Positions 32,689 to 43,620 of a DNA stretch of 64,000 nt are shown here, in pieces. Origin of the DNA: Apricaphanius iberus (lineage: Eukaryota; Chordata; Actinopteri; Cyprinodontiformes; Aphaniidae); contig JAPXFQ010002398.1 in assembly GCA_028564705.1 (NCBI GenBank), positions 1,054,001 to 1,118,000 on the forward strand. The letters are read 5' to 3'. Each line of letters opens with the position of its first letter. Positions within the stretch are counted from its first letter, which is position 1. The position numbers and the translations under genes are program-made. Below the pieces are notes generated by a model that saw nothing but the letters and a program-made list of their open reading frames with translations, did not search any database and was not told the origin of the DNA.

Positions 32689-35600
32689 CGGAGAATGGAG
32701 AGGACTGTACTCTCAACCGCCCCTGTGAAGCTCCCAGTAAAGGAGACTATGGTGACTTTGAAAACAGGGCCGCCAAAACCTCCTTAGTTGATGTAAAACC
32801 TACCAAGAACAACAATGATGCAGGACAGGCATATGGGGAGATCCCTGTGTACTTGCCTCGCCCCCCATCACTGCCCAAACTCTCCAAGCTTGTTAAAAGC
32901 GTGTCAGCGGATGAGACGGTGAGGGCCAGGAAGCTGAGAAGCAGCCAGGAGAGTCTGAGTGACAGAGCAGAGACGGGTTCCTCCTCAGACTCTCTTAAAG
33001 ACGACCGAATATCTCCAAGAACTGAGCAGAACTCCAACATGAGACCCCTCTCTGCTTTTACGGTGGGCTCTCCGGTCTTCCAGGACAGGAAGAACAGGCT
33101 GTCGGGGCAGGAAAGGAGGCCGCACAGCCAGCAGAGCGTCCTGGAGGACCACCGGGGTAGATCAGCTAAGATGCGGCTGTCTCCAGTGCAGCCTACGGGG
33201 CCACTGCCCGCTCTGGACAAGAACTTTGCGTCAGCCACTTTAAGGGCAACTAATAGGATTGACAGGGATTGTTTGGATTATGGCATGCCGGGCAAAGAGA
33301 AGGGTGGTGAGAGACTCCACAGGAACCTGAGCGACAGCCGGCTTCTGGAGAACATGGGGTCGGACAGTGCCTCTGTAAACTCCATGAAGTCCATCTACAG
33401 CGTTTTAAGCCCCATCAGGCCCCAGGATGTCAGGAACAGGTAACCTAGATTTAGAACACCATGTAAGCGCTGTGCTCAGATTATCATCACGTTGGGCTTT
33501 AAGGGTCTTTGGCGTAGCTTACTCTTCCCAGCGTAACTCGGCTGTTAGACGCTGATATCTTTTAAGGGTATAGACTAGTGTAGCATTACTAGAAAACCGT
33601 AAGGAAGTAGATTTTATTTAACTCAATTTTAGTTATCACATGTTCTAAATGTATTAGCGCTACTAAATGTGTCTCTAGAACCAGTTCTGCTTTCTGGATA
33701 GAGCTTGAGCACATCTGGAGGTTGTTTGAAGATATTTCAGAGAAATATAAACGTACTCTGCTCCGAACTATGGTGAAGGTAAAGAGCTGCAGGCTCATTG
33801 ATTCTGTGCTGTAAGGCTGGATTTCTTGGATTACAGACTGATGTTGATTTTATTGTAATAACATTTGGGTAAAATTACAATTAACTTGAAAATATTTTGG
33901 GATGATTGGACTTCAGGTAATTATGATTTCCATTGATGGATATGAGCTTATCCTCTTGTATATTGTCTAAAGATAATATTTGTTGGAATATCTAAAATTA
34001 AACAGAATTTAATCAAATTAAATTGCTAACAGAAGAAGCATTAGCTCATCTTTTATAAATTGAATTGAGATAAGTCTGTGCTGCATTTAGCCACTTTCGG
34101 ACAGAAAAGTTCTAATAACCAGTTCTTAGAACCAACCTTTTAGAGTTTAGCTCTTACAGTATAACTACCCTTCCTAGTGGAAGCTTTCAGATTTAATTTG
34201 CACAGGAGTCAGGGACCTTGATAGAAAACAATGTGACAAAACTGCCTGTTTAATAAAAAAAAATGGTTTAGTTTTAAAATTTTCTAGTATTATTTTTTCT
34301 GATTTTAGTTTGTTTTTTTAATGACGGGGCATTAGGAAGCTGAAGTCTAGTGCTGTAGCTTATGACTTTACCGAGCACCTATGTCATATGGATTCTTTTT
34401 TTTTAATATGGATTCTGATGGAACCACAAAATGACCCTGCCTCAGAGTAGGAGCTAAAATGGTCCCTAGTTCTTATCTGTCCGAATGCATGGAAAACCGG
34501 ACTGGTTCCTGAAAAGGAATTACAGGCGCTACTAAAGGTTCCTACAGTCTGAAAACGACTAATGATGGTCACCTCTTTCATTGCAACACACAGTCATAGT
34601 GACTGGGATCCATATTGGCAAATATTAAAACGAAAGGATGACTTTGTCCAAGCTTCAAAACTTGAATTACTAATCCTATTAATGCAAAAATCATCTTCTT
34701 AGTTGATAGTAATAATATGTTCATCATAGAACATTCTAAAATGAGGGCATTAATGCTGACTAAATGTTGTACAAATGTCTTTTAACATCTTTAGCTCTGA
34801 TGTTTTTCAGTAATTTCAAAGACAAGAGATTTGGGGAAAAAAACAAAATGTTTTCTGTTGATGTTTGACTAACTTTGAGCTCTAGAAATATACATTGTGG
34901 TAAGATCCTCAGGAGGAAGAGTGGTGTTTTGGTGTGAAAGGCGATTAGCATGGATCAGAGAAGATCCTTACTCAGCCTTGTTTTTTACAGGAGTAAAGGC
35001 AAAAATGGGTCACAGATGAAAGTCTCAATGTGCAGTTTTTCCTCCTGTCAGCGACTACTAAAGAGAAATCCGACCGCAGCTCCGATGCAGAAACAAATGC
35101 TGATTTGTGCTTTCTCCCAGGAGTTTCCTGGAGGGCAGCCTGCTGGGAAGTGGTGCCTTGCTCGGGGCAGAGGAGTTGGACCGCCACTTCCCGGACAGGA
35201 GAGTGGGTGTCTACGTCGTCACGTGGAACATGCAGGGAGAGAAGGTAGGAGGATCTAACACACCCTTTTTGCAGGTGGGCTACCAGGTTATAACTAAATA
35301 TCCATCGCTCTCAGTTCCTTCCAGCAAGCCTGAACGATCTCCTCCTTCCAACGGACTCCGAATTTGCACAAGATTTTTACGTCATCGGGGTTCAGGAGGG
35401 CTGCCCGGACAGGTATGTCCGGTTAGAGGTCTGAAATTATCGATTACAGTTTGAAGTGAAAATCAGTTTGTGTGCATGTGTTTGCCTGCAGAAGGGAGTG
35501 GGAGACCTGTCTTCAGGAGACACTGGGACCTCACTATGTTATGCTCTACACCGCATCGCATGGTGTTCTCTACCTTACTGTATTTATTAGGAGAGACCTC

Positions 35601-36159
35601 ATGTGGTTCTGTTCAGGTCTGTTGCCAAACAGTCTATTGCTTCTGTTTATATAATCCAATGAATTTATTTATAACTCATTAAATATATGTTTATGCAGTC
35701 CTAAATACAAGAGATTGTCAGAGATTTTTTTAAAATTTAATTTTCTATTGTATAACTAAAACTGACTAATTTCTAACTTTTGTTTAAGTCCTTTTAAAAA
35801 TAATCTGCCTTTCATTTTGTAAAATATAAGACAAGAGAAGCTTGCAGGTTTTCATATTTGACCACCTATGTTGATAAATTGAATAATTGTTTTTATAATC
35901 TCAATTTTAATCCTAAAAATACACCCAGAATTTCCTCACTCTTCCTTAGATTACCCTTAGAGATGTTTCTTAGTTGTACATTAGTTTGATCTTTATTGCT
36001 TCTGTCGCCCACTGGCGGCTGCCTGCGTTAAGCTGTTTTGTGTGTTTTTTAGTCCTAGATAGGTAATCTGCTGAAACTGGATTAGTTTTTTTAGGGGATT
36101 CAGATTGAAATCTTCTTTTTGTCTTGTACCAGCCATGAACTCCCCTGTCACTGAAGATT

Positions 36160-36190
<31 letters not shown>

Positions 36191-39100
36191 GACCTGGTAT
36201 TACTATCTTTGTGGGGACCAAAAATTGAAAGTTTACTATCCAAGTGGGGACCGACCTCCCTTGTGGGGGCCAAAATCCCGGTCCCCACAAGTTTGAAGCA
36301 ATTTTTGAGGCTTAAAATTTGGTTTTAGTGTCAGGGTTACACTTAGGTTATGGTTAGGTTGGGGTAAGGGTCAGGGTTAGGCATTAATTTTTGATGGTTA
36401 CGGTTAGGGTAAGGCGCTACGGAAAACATTATGTCAATGAGAAGTCCCCACAAGACATGGAAACCCAACATGTGTGTGTGTGTGTGTGACGAGAATTCAG
36501 GATTTTTGATTAAAACCCTTTCGTTTGTAGCCTTTATTAGACCTATAGATGTAGGTCCAAAAAAATAGGATGGGCTATGGAGGACTGTTCCTGCAAAAAT
36601 TGACAATAACTAAATAAGTAAGAAAGTAAATAAATAAATAAAAATAAGTACAGAAAAATAAAGCAATGGGGAAATAAATAATTGTATTTATTTATTGCAA
36701 ATTTAGGCAAAGATGGTCCTCCATAATCTACATGCTGACAAACACAAACTTAAGTTATTTAAATTGCTTAATGTGACAGTGTGTAGTTTTTTTCAGTACA
36801 TCTTTGAAAATAGCCATTAAAATATTATGTAATAATAATTACGTAAAGCACATTAATTGCAAAATATTGGCGATATTGTAAAGTATGACTTTAAAAATCT
36901 CTTTTAAAATACATAGGTGCGGGTCCTCTTTTCAGGGGAAAGCCATATTAGATGACGTCTTTACTTCTACAAGAGCCCGGACGGACAAAGCGCACGTAAC
37001 ACGCCTGCTATTAAAACATTGACTTCCCCTCAAAATGCAAAAAAGTTTCGCCATAAATACATTTTTACATCTTCGCTAGTTCCAAGCGATGAAAGAGAGA
37101 CTGATGTGCTCGTCATGTTGCTGCAAATAGATAATTCTCAGGGAACTGAGTGTTTGAAAACAGCACTAGTTGGACCTCCGTTGTTGAGTTTCTTACTCAA
37201 AGACACAGATACCGCACGCTTGTGAAAATGTAGGTATGCACTGCCCCGAAAATTACACACTGTGCCTTTAAGTCTAACTGTTCGAGTAAACTTATTTTTC
37301 ATAATTATTTACAACTTAAAATGATATTGGAGTGGCCCTAGAAATCCTTGAAGCCCATTGAAAGATTTCAGGATACATTATACATGTGTAATAAATTTTA
37401 GTTGATGCTCATTTTTAGTCGCAAGCTTTTCTTATTTTGGATTGAAAAAAACTACAACATTTTTGCCATCAACAGAGGTTGAACATGCCACGGTCACGAC
37501 CAGAATCATCTCTCAGATCAAGACTAAAGGGGCTGTGGGTGTCACCTTCACCTTTTTTGGGACTTCCTTCCTCTTCATAACATCTCACTTTACATGTGAG
37601 TAACTTCTCACCATCGTGAAAATAATATAAGAAGGAATTCTTGTACATTAGTATTAAGCTATGATAAATGATCTTAAGGTTCATTAACACTTTCAATTTC
37701 CTGTAGTTGTGAGCCAAAATACTTAACAAATTGCTCTTTATATCAGGATGATTTTGTTTTCCTTTAGCTGGAGATACCAAAGTTTACGAGAGAATACTGG
37801 ATTACAACAAGATCATCGAGGCTTTAGCTCTTCCCAAAAGCCTTCCAGACACCAACCCTTATCGCTCCTCACCATGTGAGACTTTAACATGACTTTAAAT
37901 GACAAAAGGAAAAAAAAGGAAATGACAGATGTAGTTATTAATCTTTTTTTAAAGTAAACAAACAAACCTGCCGCTGCATGCAACTCTTCCTTGAAGATTT
38001 CTCATCGGGATTTTATGTGATGCACTTTCTTTAATCACAGCTGACGTCACCACAAGGTTTGATCAGGTCTTCTGGTTTGGGGATTTTAACTTCCGGCTCA
38101 GTAAAGATCGGGCCGAAGTGGAAGCCATCATGAAGCGAACAGTAGGTGGCGATATGAGCCCTCTGCTGGAGCATGACCAGCTCTCCAAGCAAATGAAGGA
38201 CGGTACGTGTCAGTACAGTTCAAGCTTACTTTGTGTTAGAGAACATGGTTGACCCTTTCCGTATAATTTGCTCAGGTTCAATCTTCAAAGGTTTCCAAGA
38301 GGCACCGGTACAATTCTTTCCGACATATAAATTTGACATTGGCTGCGATAACTACGACACCACCTCCAAGCAGAGAACCCCTTCATATACAGTAAGCAGT
38401 TTGTTTGTTGGAGTTGATTTGTTCCAGGTCTTCAAGTGGTTTAGCACGCTTGTTTTCTCAGGATAGGGTCGTGTTCAGGAGCAGGCAGCCTAACGACATA
38501 AGAGTACTGAAATACAGCAGCTGTTCCAGCATAAAGACCTCGGACCACAGACCCGTCATCGCAGTCTTTCAAGTAAAACTCAGGCCGGGAAGAGACAAGT
38601 GAGTCTACTACAAATATCTTTGTGTGGTGGTATCTGTCAGATTGTGTTCATGTTCCCTAACATACAGTTAGGCCCAGAGTTAGTCACACCCCTGGCAGCT
38701 TTAGATTTCAAATAATTTTCATCTAGGATGTATGTTTCTGATCATTTATAATGTTATTCAGGTTTAATAAAACAATGGAATGTCTTGTCTGTTCTCAATA
38801 TTCAACGGAAAAAAAAAAGAAACTTATTGTCATCAAAGCAGCAACTTTGTACTTCTAATGCCTGGTCAGGTTTTAGCTTGTTTCCGCTGCTATTTTTAAC
38901 CATGTATCTTCGATGATTAGTGCCAAATCTTTGTTGTTGGAGGGCCTCCTTGCCATAAGCCGAATCTTTAGCTTCCTCCACAGATTCTCCCTCAGATTCA
39001 AGTTGGGGATCCGCTTGACCGCTGGAAAACAGTAACAGTACTTCCAGTCAGCCGATGAAATGAAATGAGTTGAGGATTCTTAAAAATTGCTTCTGGAGAA

Positions 39101-41495
39101 ACGAAACTCAAATAAAATCATTGTGAACATAAAATTTAGCTGAATTAAAAGGGCACAAAAAAAAGGTGAGCAAATCTCTGTGGGAAACATTCCAAGCTTC
39201 CTCAATATACTCCAATTAAAGGGAAAGTGCCGTTTTTTTTCTTTCAACCTGGACCTGATTTATAGCATGCATTACGTTCATTTATTCACCCAGACAAGTT
39301 TGGTGCCACTTGAAGTCCTTCAGGAGATATGTAAATCCATTTTTGATCAGCATATATTCATATAATGGGAGTTGTTGGGGCACACAAAGTGCAGCCTCTA
39401 AATCGGGCTTTATCTAAATAAGGTAAAAATTAGCAAAGAAATTAAATAAAGCAGTCCCTCCAGGATTTTGTTGCATTTTTTTGTGATCGTTGCGGCCTAA
39501 AATGCCTAATGTTGTTTGAAAAGCAAGCTTTATTTTAGAATACATACATAATAATATTACTTTGTAACATTATTAGCAGAGTTAAGAGGCTACATTGTCA
39601 CATAAAGCAAATTACAATGTCTATGATGGTAATTTCAACAGATGAAAACTCTAAAATGTGACCAGCTCAGATTGGGTCCCCACTAGAAGAACCCTTTTAT
39701 TTTGGTGCTACAGTCCAAGACCAACCCTGGCCCCCATTAGCCCCTCTTTTTTAACCTCCTTGATACGCCCCTGCTCAGCAACACTGAACATTTAGGAATA
39801 GTCACTTATTAATCATTCTCAAAACTCACAGGGGTCTCTGTGTCAGGAGAGAGTGAGAAAGTATTTTTTCTCACTTTGGTCACAGCAAAGCAAGGCGTCT
39901 GTTGATTTTGACACTGTAACTTTGGTGTCTGCCCGACCAAAAGCATAAGCAGCTGGAAAAAGAGCCTCGATCTGCCACTGAAGTTACCATTGTGCAGCCG
40001 AAGTAAAAGGAAACTAGATATGAAGTCGGTTAAGGCAGTTTTTAATGCTAAATAACTCAGCGAATGTAAAAATAATTTGAATCTGCAGTTTTTGACAGTC
40101 ACATAAAGACTGTCCTCCAAAAAACTTGCCGCTCGCTACCGCTGTGTCAGGGCCTCACTGGTTACACCTGATGATTTTCTCCTTAGACATTCATGAATCA
40201 CATAGGTGACCTACTTTCGATTTAAAACGGTGAATTTCGGCAAAAGGAGATGGATATTCATGACTGGAATGAGGAAACTGTACCTCATAGCTCCTTTCTT
40301 GGGAAAATGCAAATGTGAAATATTTTATTCATGATCCCTCTCACATAAGAAATAGGCAGTACTCTATGGAGGACCATCTCTGCCAAAATTGACAATAAAT
40401 AGATAAATGTGGTAATAAATAAATAGGGGAGGAAATATAGGTGTAAATAAATAAATATAAAAAATAAATCAATGTGGGAATAAATAAATGTGGGAACAAA
40501 GAATTAAAATGTAATATAGATTTGTAAATATATAAATAGAGAAAATTAAATATGGAAATAAGCAAGTTTGAAAATGTATTCGTAAATAAATCAATATATA
40601 AATAAATGAATATATAATAATTGTAATGAATAAATAAATGGTTAAATACAAAATAAAACAAATTAATAAATGACTAAAATATGTGGGAATACATAAAAGA
40701 ACTAGTTACATATTTACACATTTATGTATTTATTTTCATATGTATTTTATTTATTTATTTACACATTTATTTATTTATATATTTATTTCTGTTTATTTCA
40801 ACATTTTTTTATTTATTTCCACATTTAATTAAATATTTATTTCTACATTTATTTAATTATCTATGTTCACATTTATTTTTTCTATTTTTTATGTACACAT
40901 TTGTTTATTGAAATGTTTATTTCCACATGTATTCATTCATTTCCACTTTTATTAATTTATTTACACATGTATTTATGTATGTCCACATTTATTTATATAA
41001 ATGTGAAAAAAAAAGTAAATTGTATTTACAGATTTTTTTTCAATTGTATTTATTTATTTATTGTCAATTTTGGCAGAGATGGTCCTCCACAGTATACATG
41101 ATGTGCGACGATAATGAAAGGGAGAGTCACAATCTGTAAAAGGTGCTGTATATATTGCAATAATTGCTTAAAATTGCAAGACATGCAGAATTCACAGGGA
41201 TTGGCTGAATTTGCGTTAATTCTAGAAGGACTGATCCTGGGAGGATTGATAAAGGAAGGGTCAATTCATTGAAATGTCTAATTTATATGTAACAGTCTTT
41301 TAATTACAAAAGCAATAGTTTTTTTCCCCTTTACGATGTATTTCTTGTGTGTTGGTCAGTATTCCTCTGTGCGGAGGACTGTTCGACCGGAGTTTGTACT
41401 TGGAGGGCATCAAGAGGAGGATGACCGCCAGAGAACTGAAGAGGAGGGAGGCCATATCGAGCCAAAGCAGCAGCACCATCTGCACCCTCTCCTAA
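32685..41495 (+). CDS. inpp5e: INPP5E, phosphatidylinositol polyphosphate 5-phosphatase (72-kDa type)
   Basis: Ten coding exons: 32685-33439, 35121-35244, 35315-35412, 35492-35616, 37476-37595, 37768-37875, 38041-38202, 38276-38391, 38462-38598, 41360-41495. Phases agree throughout and give 626 residues (human about 644). The enzyme removes the 5-phosphate of PI(4,5)P2 and PI(3,4,5)P3 at the primary cilium; human loss causes Joubert syndrome. Residues 1-250 are a low-complexity, proline/serine-rich region with [11 protein letters not shown]. The 5-phosphatase domain starts near VTWNMQG and has WFGDFNFR (455-462), RTPSYTDRV (531-539) and SDHRP (563-567), the metal- and phosphate-binding motifs. 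FDRSLYL (590-596) corresponds to the reported ciliary targeting motif FDRELYL. The C-terminus CTLS (623-626) is a CaaX box for farnesylation. Met 32685 was chosen because it starts the conserved frame and follows an in-exon acceptor. Introns carry several transposons. The gene converges on pmpca as in human. Confidence 0.95.
36156..36490 (+). repeat. GT-flanked dispersed fish repeat in an inpp5e intron
   Basis: Starts with a GT run (36164-36190) and ends with another (36472-36488). Between them lie TTGTGGGGACC and GGTCCCCACAAG inverses and TTAGGGTTAGG-like stretches. This whole arrangement is a well-known interspersed unit in fish genomes. The telomere-like hexamers are part of it and not an internal telomere. 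Confidence 0.6.
36565..36722. mobile_element. Short foldback element, relative of the 40363-41095 foldback
   Basis: Left CTATGGAGGACTGTTCCTGC, then AAAAATTGACAATAA; right AATTTAGGCAAAGATGGTCC, then TCCATAAT, inverse to it. The middle is A/T repeats (AAATAAAT). The ends match those of the larger foldback in the last inpp5e intron. Confidence 0.65.
36774..37273. mobile_element. MITE with CACAGTGTGTA-type inverted ends, in the inpp5e intron
   Basis: The left end GACAGTGTGTAGTTTTT pairs with the inverse of the right end, CACAGTGTGTAATTTTC. The 500-bp inside has CG-containing segments and a 68-codon ORF without a known domain. A common fish repeat type judged by its ends. Confidence 0.5.
38665..39015 (-). 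mobile_element. Tc1-like element, 3'-end remnant
   Basis: On the minus strand, [20 protein letters not shown] followed by [15 protein letters not shown] is the C-terminus of Tc1-like transposase, with the catalytic acid in the RENLW motif. Downstream, CAGTTAGGCCCAGAGTTAGT (plus, 38665 on) is the terminal repeat end. The other half is missing, so it is truncated. It belongs to a different Tc1 subfamily from the 46.8-48.4 kb element. Confidence 0.7.
39451..41233. mobile_element. Possible hAT-like DNA transposon that hosts the foldback
   Basis: The left end CAGTCCCTCCAGGAT and the inverse of the right end, CAGTCCTTCTAGAAT, agree at 12 of 15 positions. GTTGCATTTTTTTGTGATCG on the left and ATTGCAATAATTGCTTAAAA on the right are as in a known-sounding fish family. 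No target duplication was found and no transposase is intact. It fills most of the last intron of inpp5e. Confidence 0.4.
40363..41095. repeat. AT-rich foldback (palindromic) element of about 735 bp in the last inpp5e intron
   Basis: The left end CTATGGAGGACCATCTCTGC (then CAAAATTGACAATAAATA) is mirrored on the right by TATTTATTGTCAATTTTGGC (then AGAGATGGTCCTCCA). The inside continues the symmetry: an A-rich left half of AAATAAAT and AATGTGGGAATAA units against a T-rich right half of TTTATTTA and TTTCCACATTTAT units, with a centre near 40.72 kb. Nearly the whole unit could fold into one hairpin. Six overlapping ORFs inside are low-complexity artefacts. Confidence 0.85.
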
Positions 41496-42408
41496 ACATC
41501 TGGATGAACTCTCTCTCTCTCCGGTGGTGACAGAACCTGTGCCACGCCTGGAAATGGACCAAAAATGTAAAACCAGGATTGTCTTAAACATGCTGCTGGG
41601 ATCAACGGCTGTAAGCGAGTGCGGGGACCTTAAGGTCAGACAGATAAGAGGTTCGCAGACATCAGCAGTCTGGCCTCTTATTTATTTAGGCTTCTTTACG
41701 CAAACATGAGACATCAGATAAGGTGAGTGGCTTGGGGGGTACCACTGTGGCTTACTCTTCAGGCGCATGTTTTGACATTGACTGATTCAACCTTAAACAT
41801 TCTGCATTCATCCTAATTCCTGTTTCAATGGCATCCATAACCATAATGCCATTTTATGTTTAAATTATCAAATGCCTTGCAATTTATAGTGCACTGAGCC
41901 TAACTATTGTGAAAATGTAGTTGTTTCGCTTTAATACACACATAATATATATATATAATATGTTTTTGGTCCTACCATTTCTGCTGAGGTCAGTTAAATT
42001 TAGAGAGGAAGAGGAAGGATGGTACAACTTGTTTGTATTTCAGGGAAATTTGATTTTTCTTTTTATTTATGTGAAGAATTATATTTAACTTTTCTTTAGG
42101 GAACTCATCTCTGTAAGAGCTACGTCTACATGTTTTCATTATGGAATGCCTGTCACTACTCTTACTATCATTTAGACCATCCATTTCTCATAACACGAAC
42201 CTAATGCCTTACCTCTCACCTAATCTACATATATACTGTAAACTTTCAATGTACTGTATGTAGCGCAGCTATGAACTTGCATTCCGAGCTTAAAAAGTGT
42301 TTTGCTCATATACATATTTATATTTAAAAGTGCCTGTGGGTCTTGGTATCATGACATGACCCGTCTTACTTTGCAACTTTTTATGTAATGTAATGTGTAA
42401 TATCCTGG

Positions 42409-42414
42409 AATAAA
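42409..42414 (+). terminator. Poly(A) signal of inpp5e
   Basis: AATAAA at 914 bases past the stop codon; the first canonical signal downstream on this strand. Confidence 0.6.
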
Positions 42415-42509
42415 TGTATGAAAAGTTTTGATATTTTCCTTTACAATTGGTAAAGCAGGAGCTTTTATAATTTATTTTATATTTCTTTTATTATCTAGCA
42501 TGAGTTAGG

Positions 42510-43215
42510 AGTAACACCCATAGACTGTAAAAAAGAATAGACAGCGCCTCCTCACTCCTCCCTGTTTACCAGAATGACACACTTTCATGGGGGAATTCAT
42601 GGTGGATTCACAGACTCCTCCCCAGCTCTGATGAAGCATGTTCCTAAAAAAGGGCATGGGGCGGGATCTTCACTTTAGACTCTGCCATCGCGGGGCGTGT
42701 ATGGGCGTGTAGTTCGGTCGTAAACTTGGCTAGCTAAGCTAAATGATAATAGCCCCATGCCTGACTGCTGCCGTATCTGCGCTCCCCCGACGGTTCTCCT
42801 ATTTCTCAAACCTCAAAAGGTAGGAACTAGTAACTTGAAATAATTATTAAAATGTAGTGTTACTATAATTAAAGTCCAACGAAACAGCCTGTCAATCAAA
42901 GTCCGGCCCCCTCATTAATTATGCAAGATTTCAAAAAAATCTGTTCCGAAAACCAGCCTGGTGCCTATTTTTGACGAGCCCAGCGTTATCTGAAGAATAT
43001 GTAGCCATAGAAAGTTTAAAACATTGGGGCACCAGGCATTAAAGTTGTTTTTAACGTGTCTAAAGTCCAATGCTTTTCAATGGGGGCCTAGCGGCCAAAT
43101 GGAGGTACTACAGCAATGGAGGAGCAATGGCGGCCTCCATTGTATGCGGTCACAAAGCAGAGCGGCCATTGGTAACACCTAGCGGTAAGATAAGAGTCTT
43201 TGTGAATACGGCCCC
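42510..43215 (+). mobile_element. Repeat-like block with a possible THAP first exon
   Basis: The block between the converging genes opens with CATAGACTGTAAAAAAG and contains CG-rich parts unlike its surroundings. At about 42757 a frame reads MPDCCRICAPPTVLLFLKPQ and then meets a GTAGGA donor, reminiscent of the cysteine-rich start of THAP domains. The remaining domain was not found. It is probably a fragment of a P-element/THAP-related repeat; low certainty. Confidence 0.3.
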
Positions 43216-43283
43216 AGGTTTTTAACTTTGTCTCAGTATGAATGAAACTTTTCAGTGAAGGCCTCAGACATTTTAGAACATGA

Positions 43284-43620
43284 ATGTATATAGGCAAGAA
43301 TGTGGTGATACGATATGTATCACGATACAAAGGTGATGGTACAATATATACTGGGATATATTATGATTATTTACATTTAACTGTAGAAAAACTGTCACAA
43401 CATACTAAACACTCATACCTGTTTAATATACATATCGCATCCAGTTTTATTACTAGATCTAGTTCATCCACTGGAACAAAGAAGGTTAAAACAGCCACCA
43501 ACTATCAGTCATACTTAGAATTTTACGACAAAAATTACCCTTATGATTCAATTCAATTTTTTGGGGCTTTTGAATATCGATCTATTGTGACAAAATATCC
43601 CAATATATTGGCGTGTTGAT
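43284..43620 (+). other. Degenerate dispersed repeat with an incidental 111-codon ORF
   Basis: TGATACGATATGTATCACGA at the left and AAAATATCCCAATATATTGG at the right recall fish repeats with ATAT/CGATA motifs. The ORF has no known domain. Nothing supports a gene. Confidence 0.3.

Noticed and set aside
32747..33238. 163-codon minus-strand ORF
   Set aside because: Shadow of the inpp5e first coding exon, which has the conserved frame and splice sites.
35030..35107. Extra inpp5e exon between 34990 and 35107 (GAGTAAAGG after TTTTTTACAG)
   Set aside because: The acceptor-like site gives an immediate stop in the required phase, while joining 33439 to 35121 gives the exact family sequence [11 protein letters not shown].
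36300..36420. TTAGGG-like hexamers suggesting an internal telomere
   Set aside because: They are part of a GT-flanked dispersed fish repeat and are not in regular tandem array.
40341..41139. Several overlapping ORFs of 60-106 codons on both strands
   Set aside because: They come from the A/T-repeat foldback; residues are runs of I, Y, L, F and T with no splice sites or domain.
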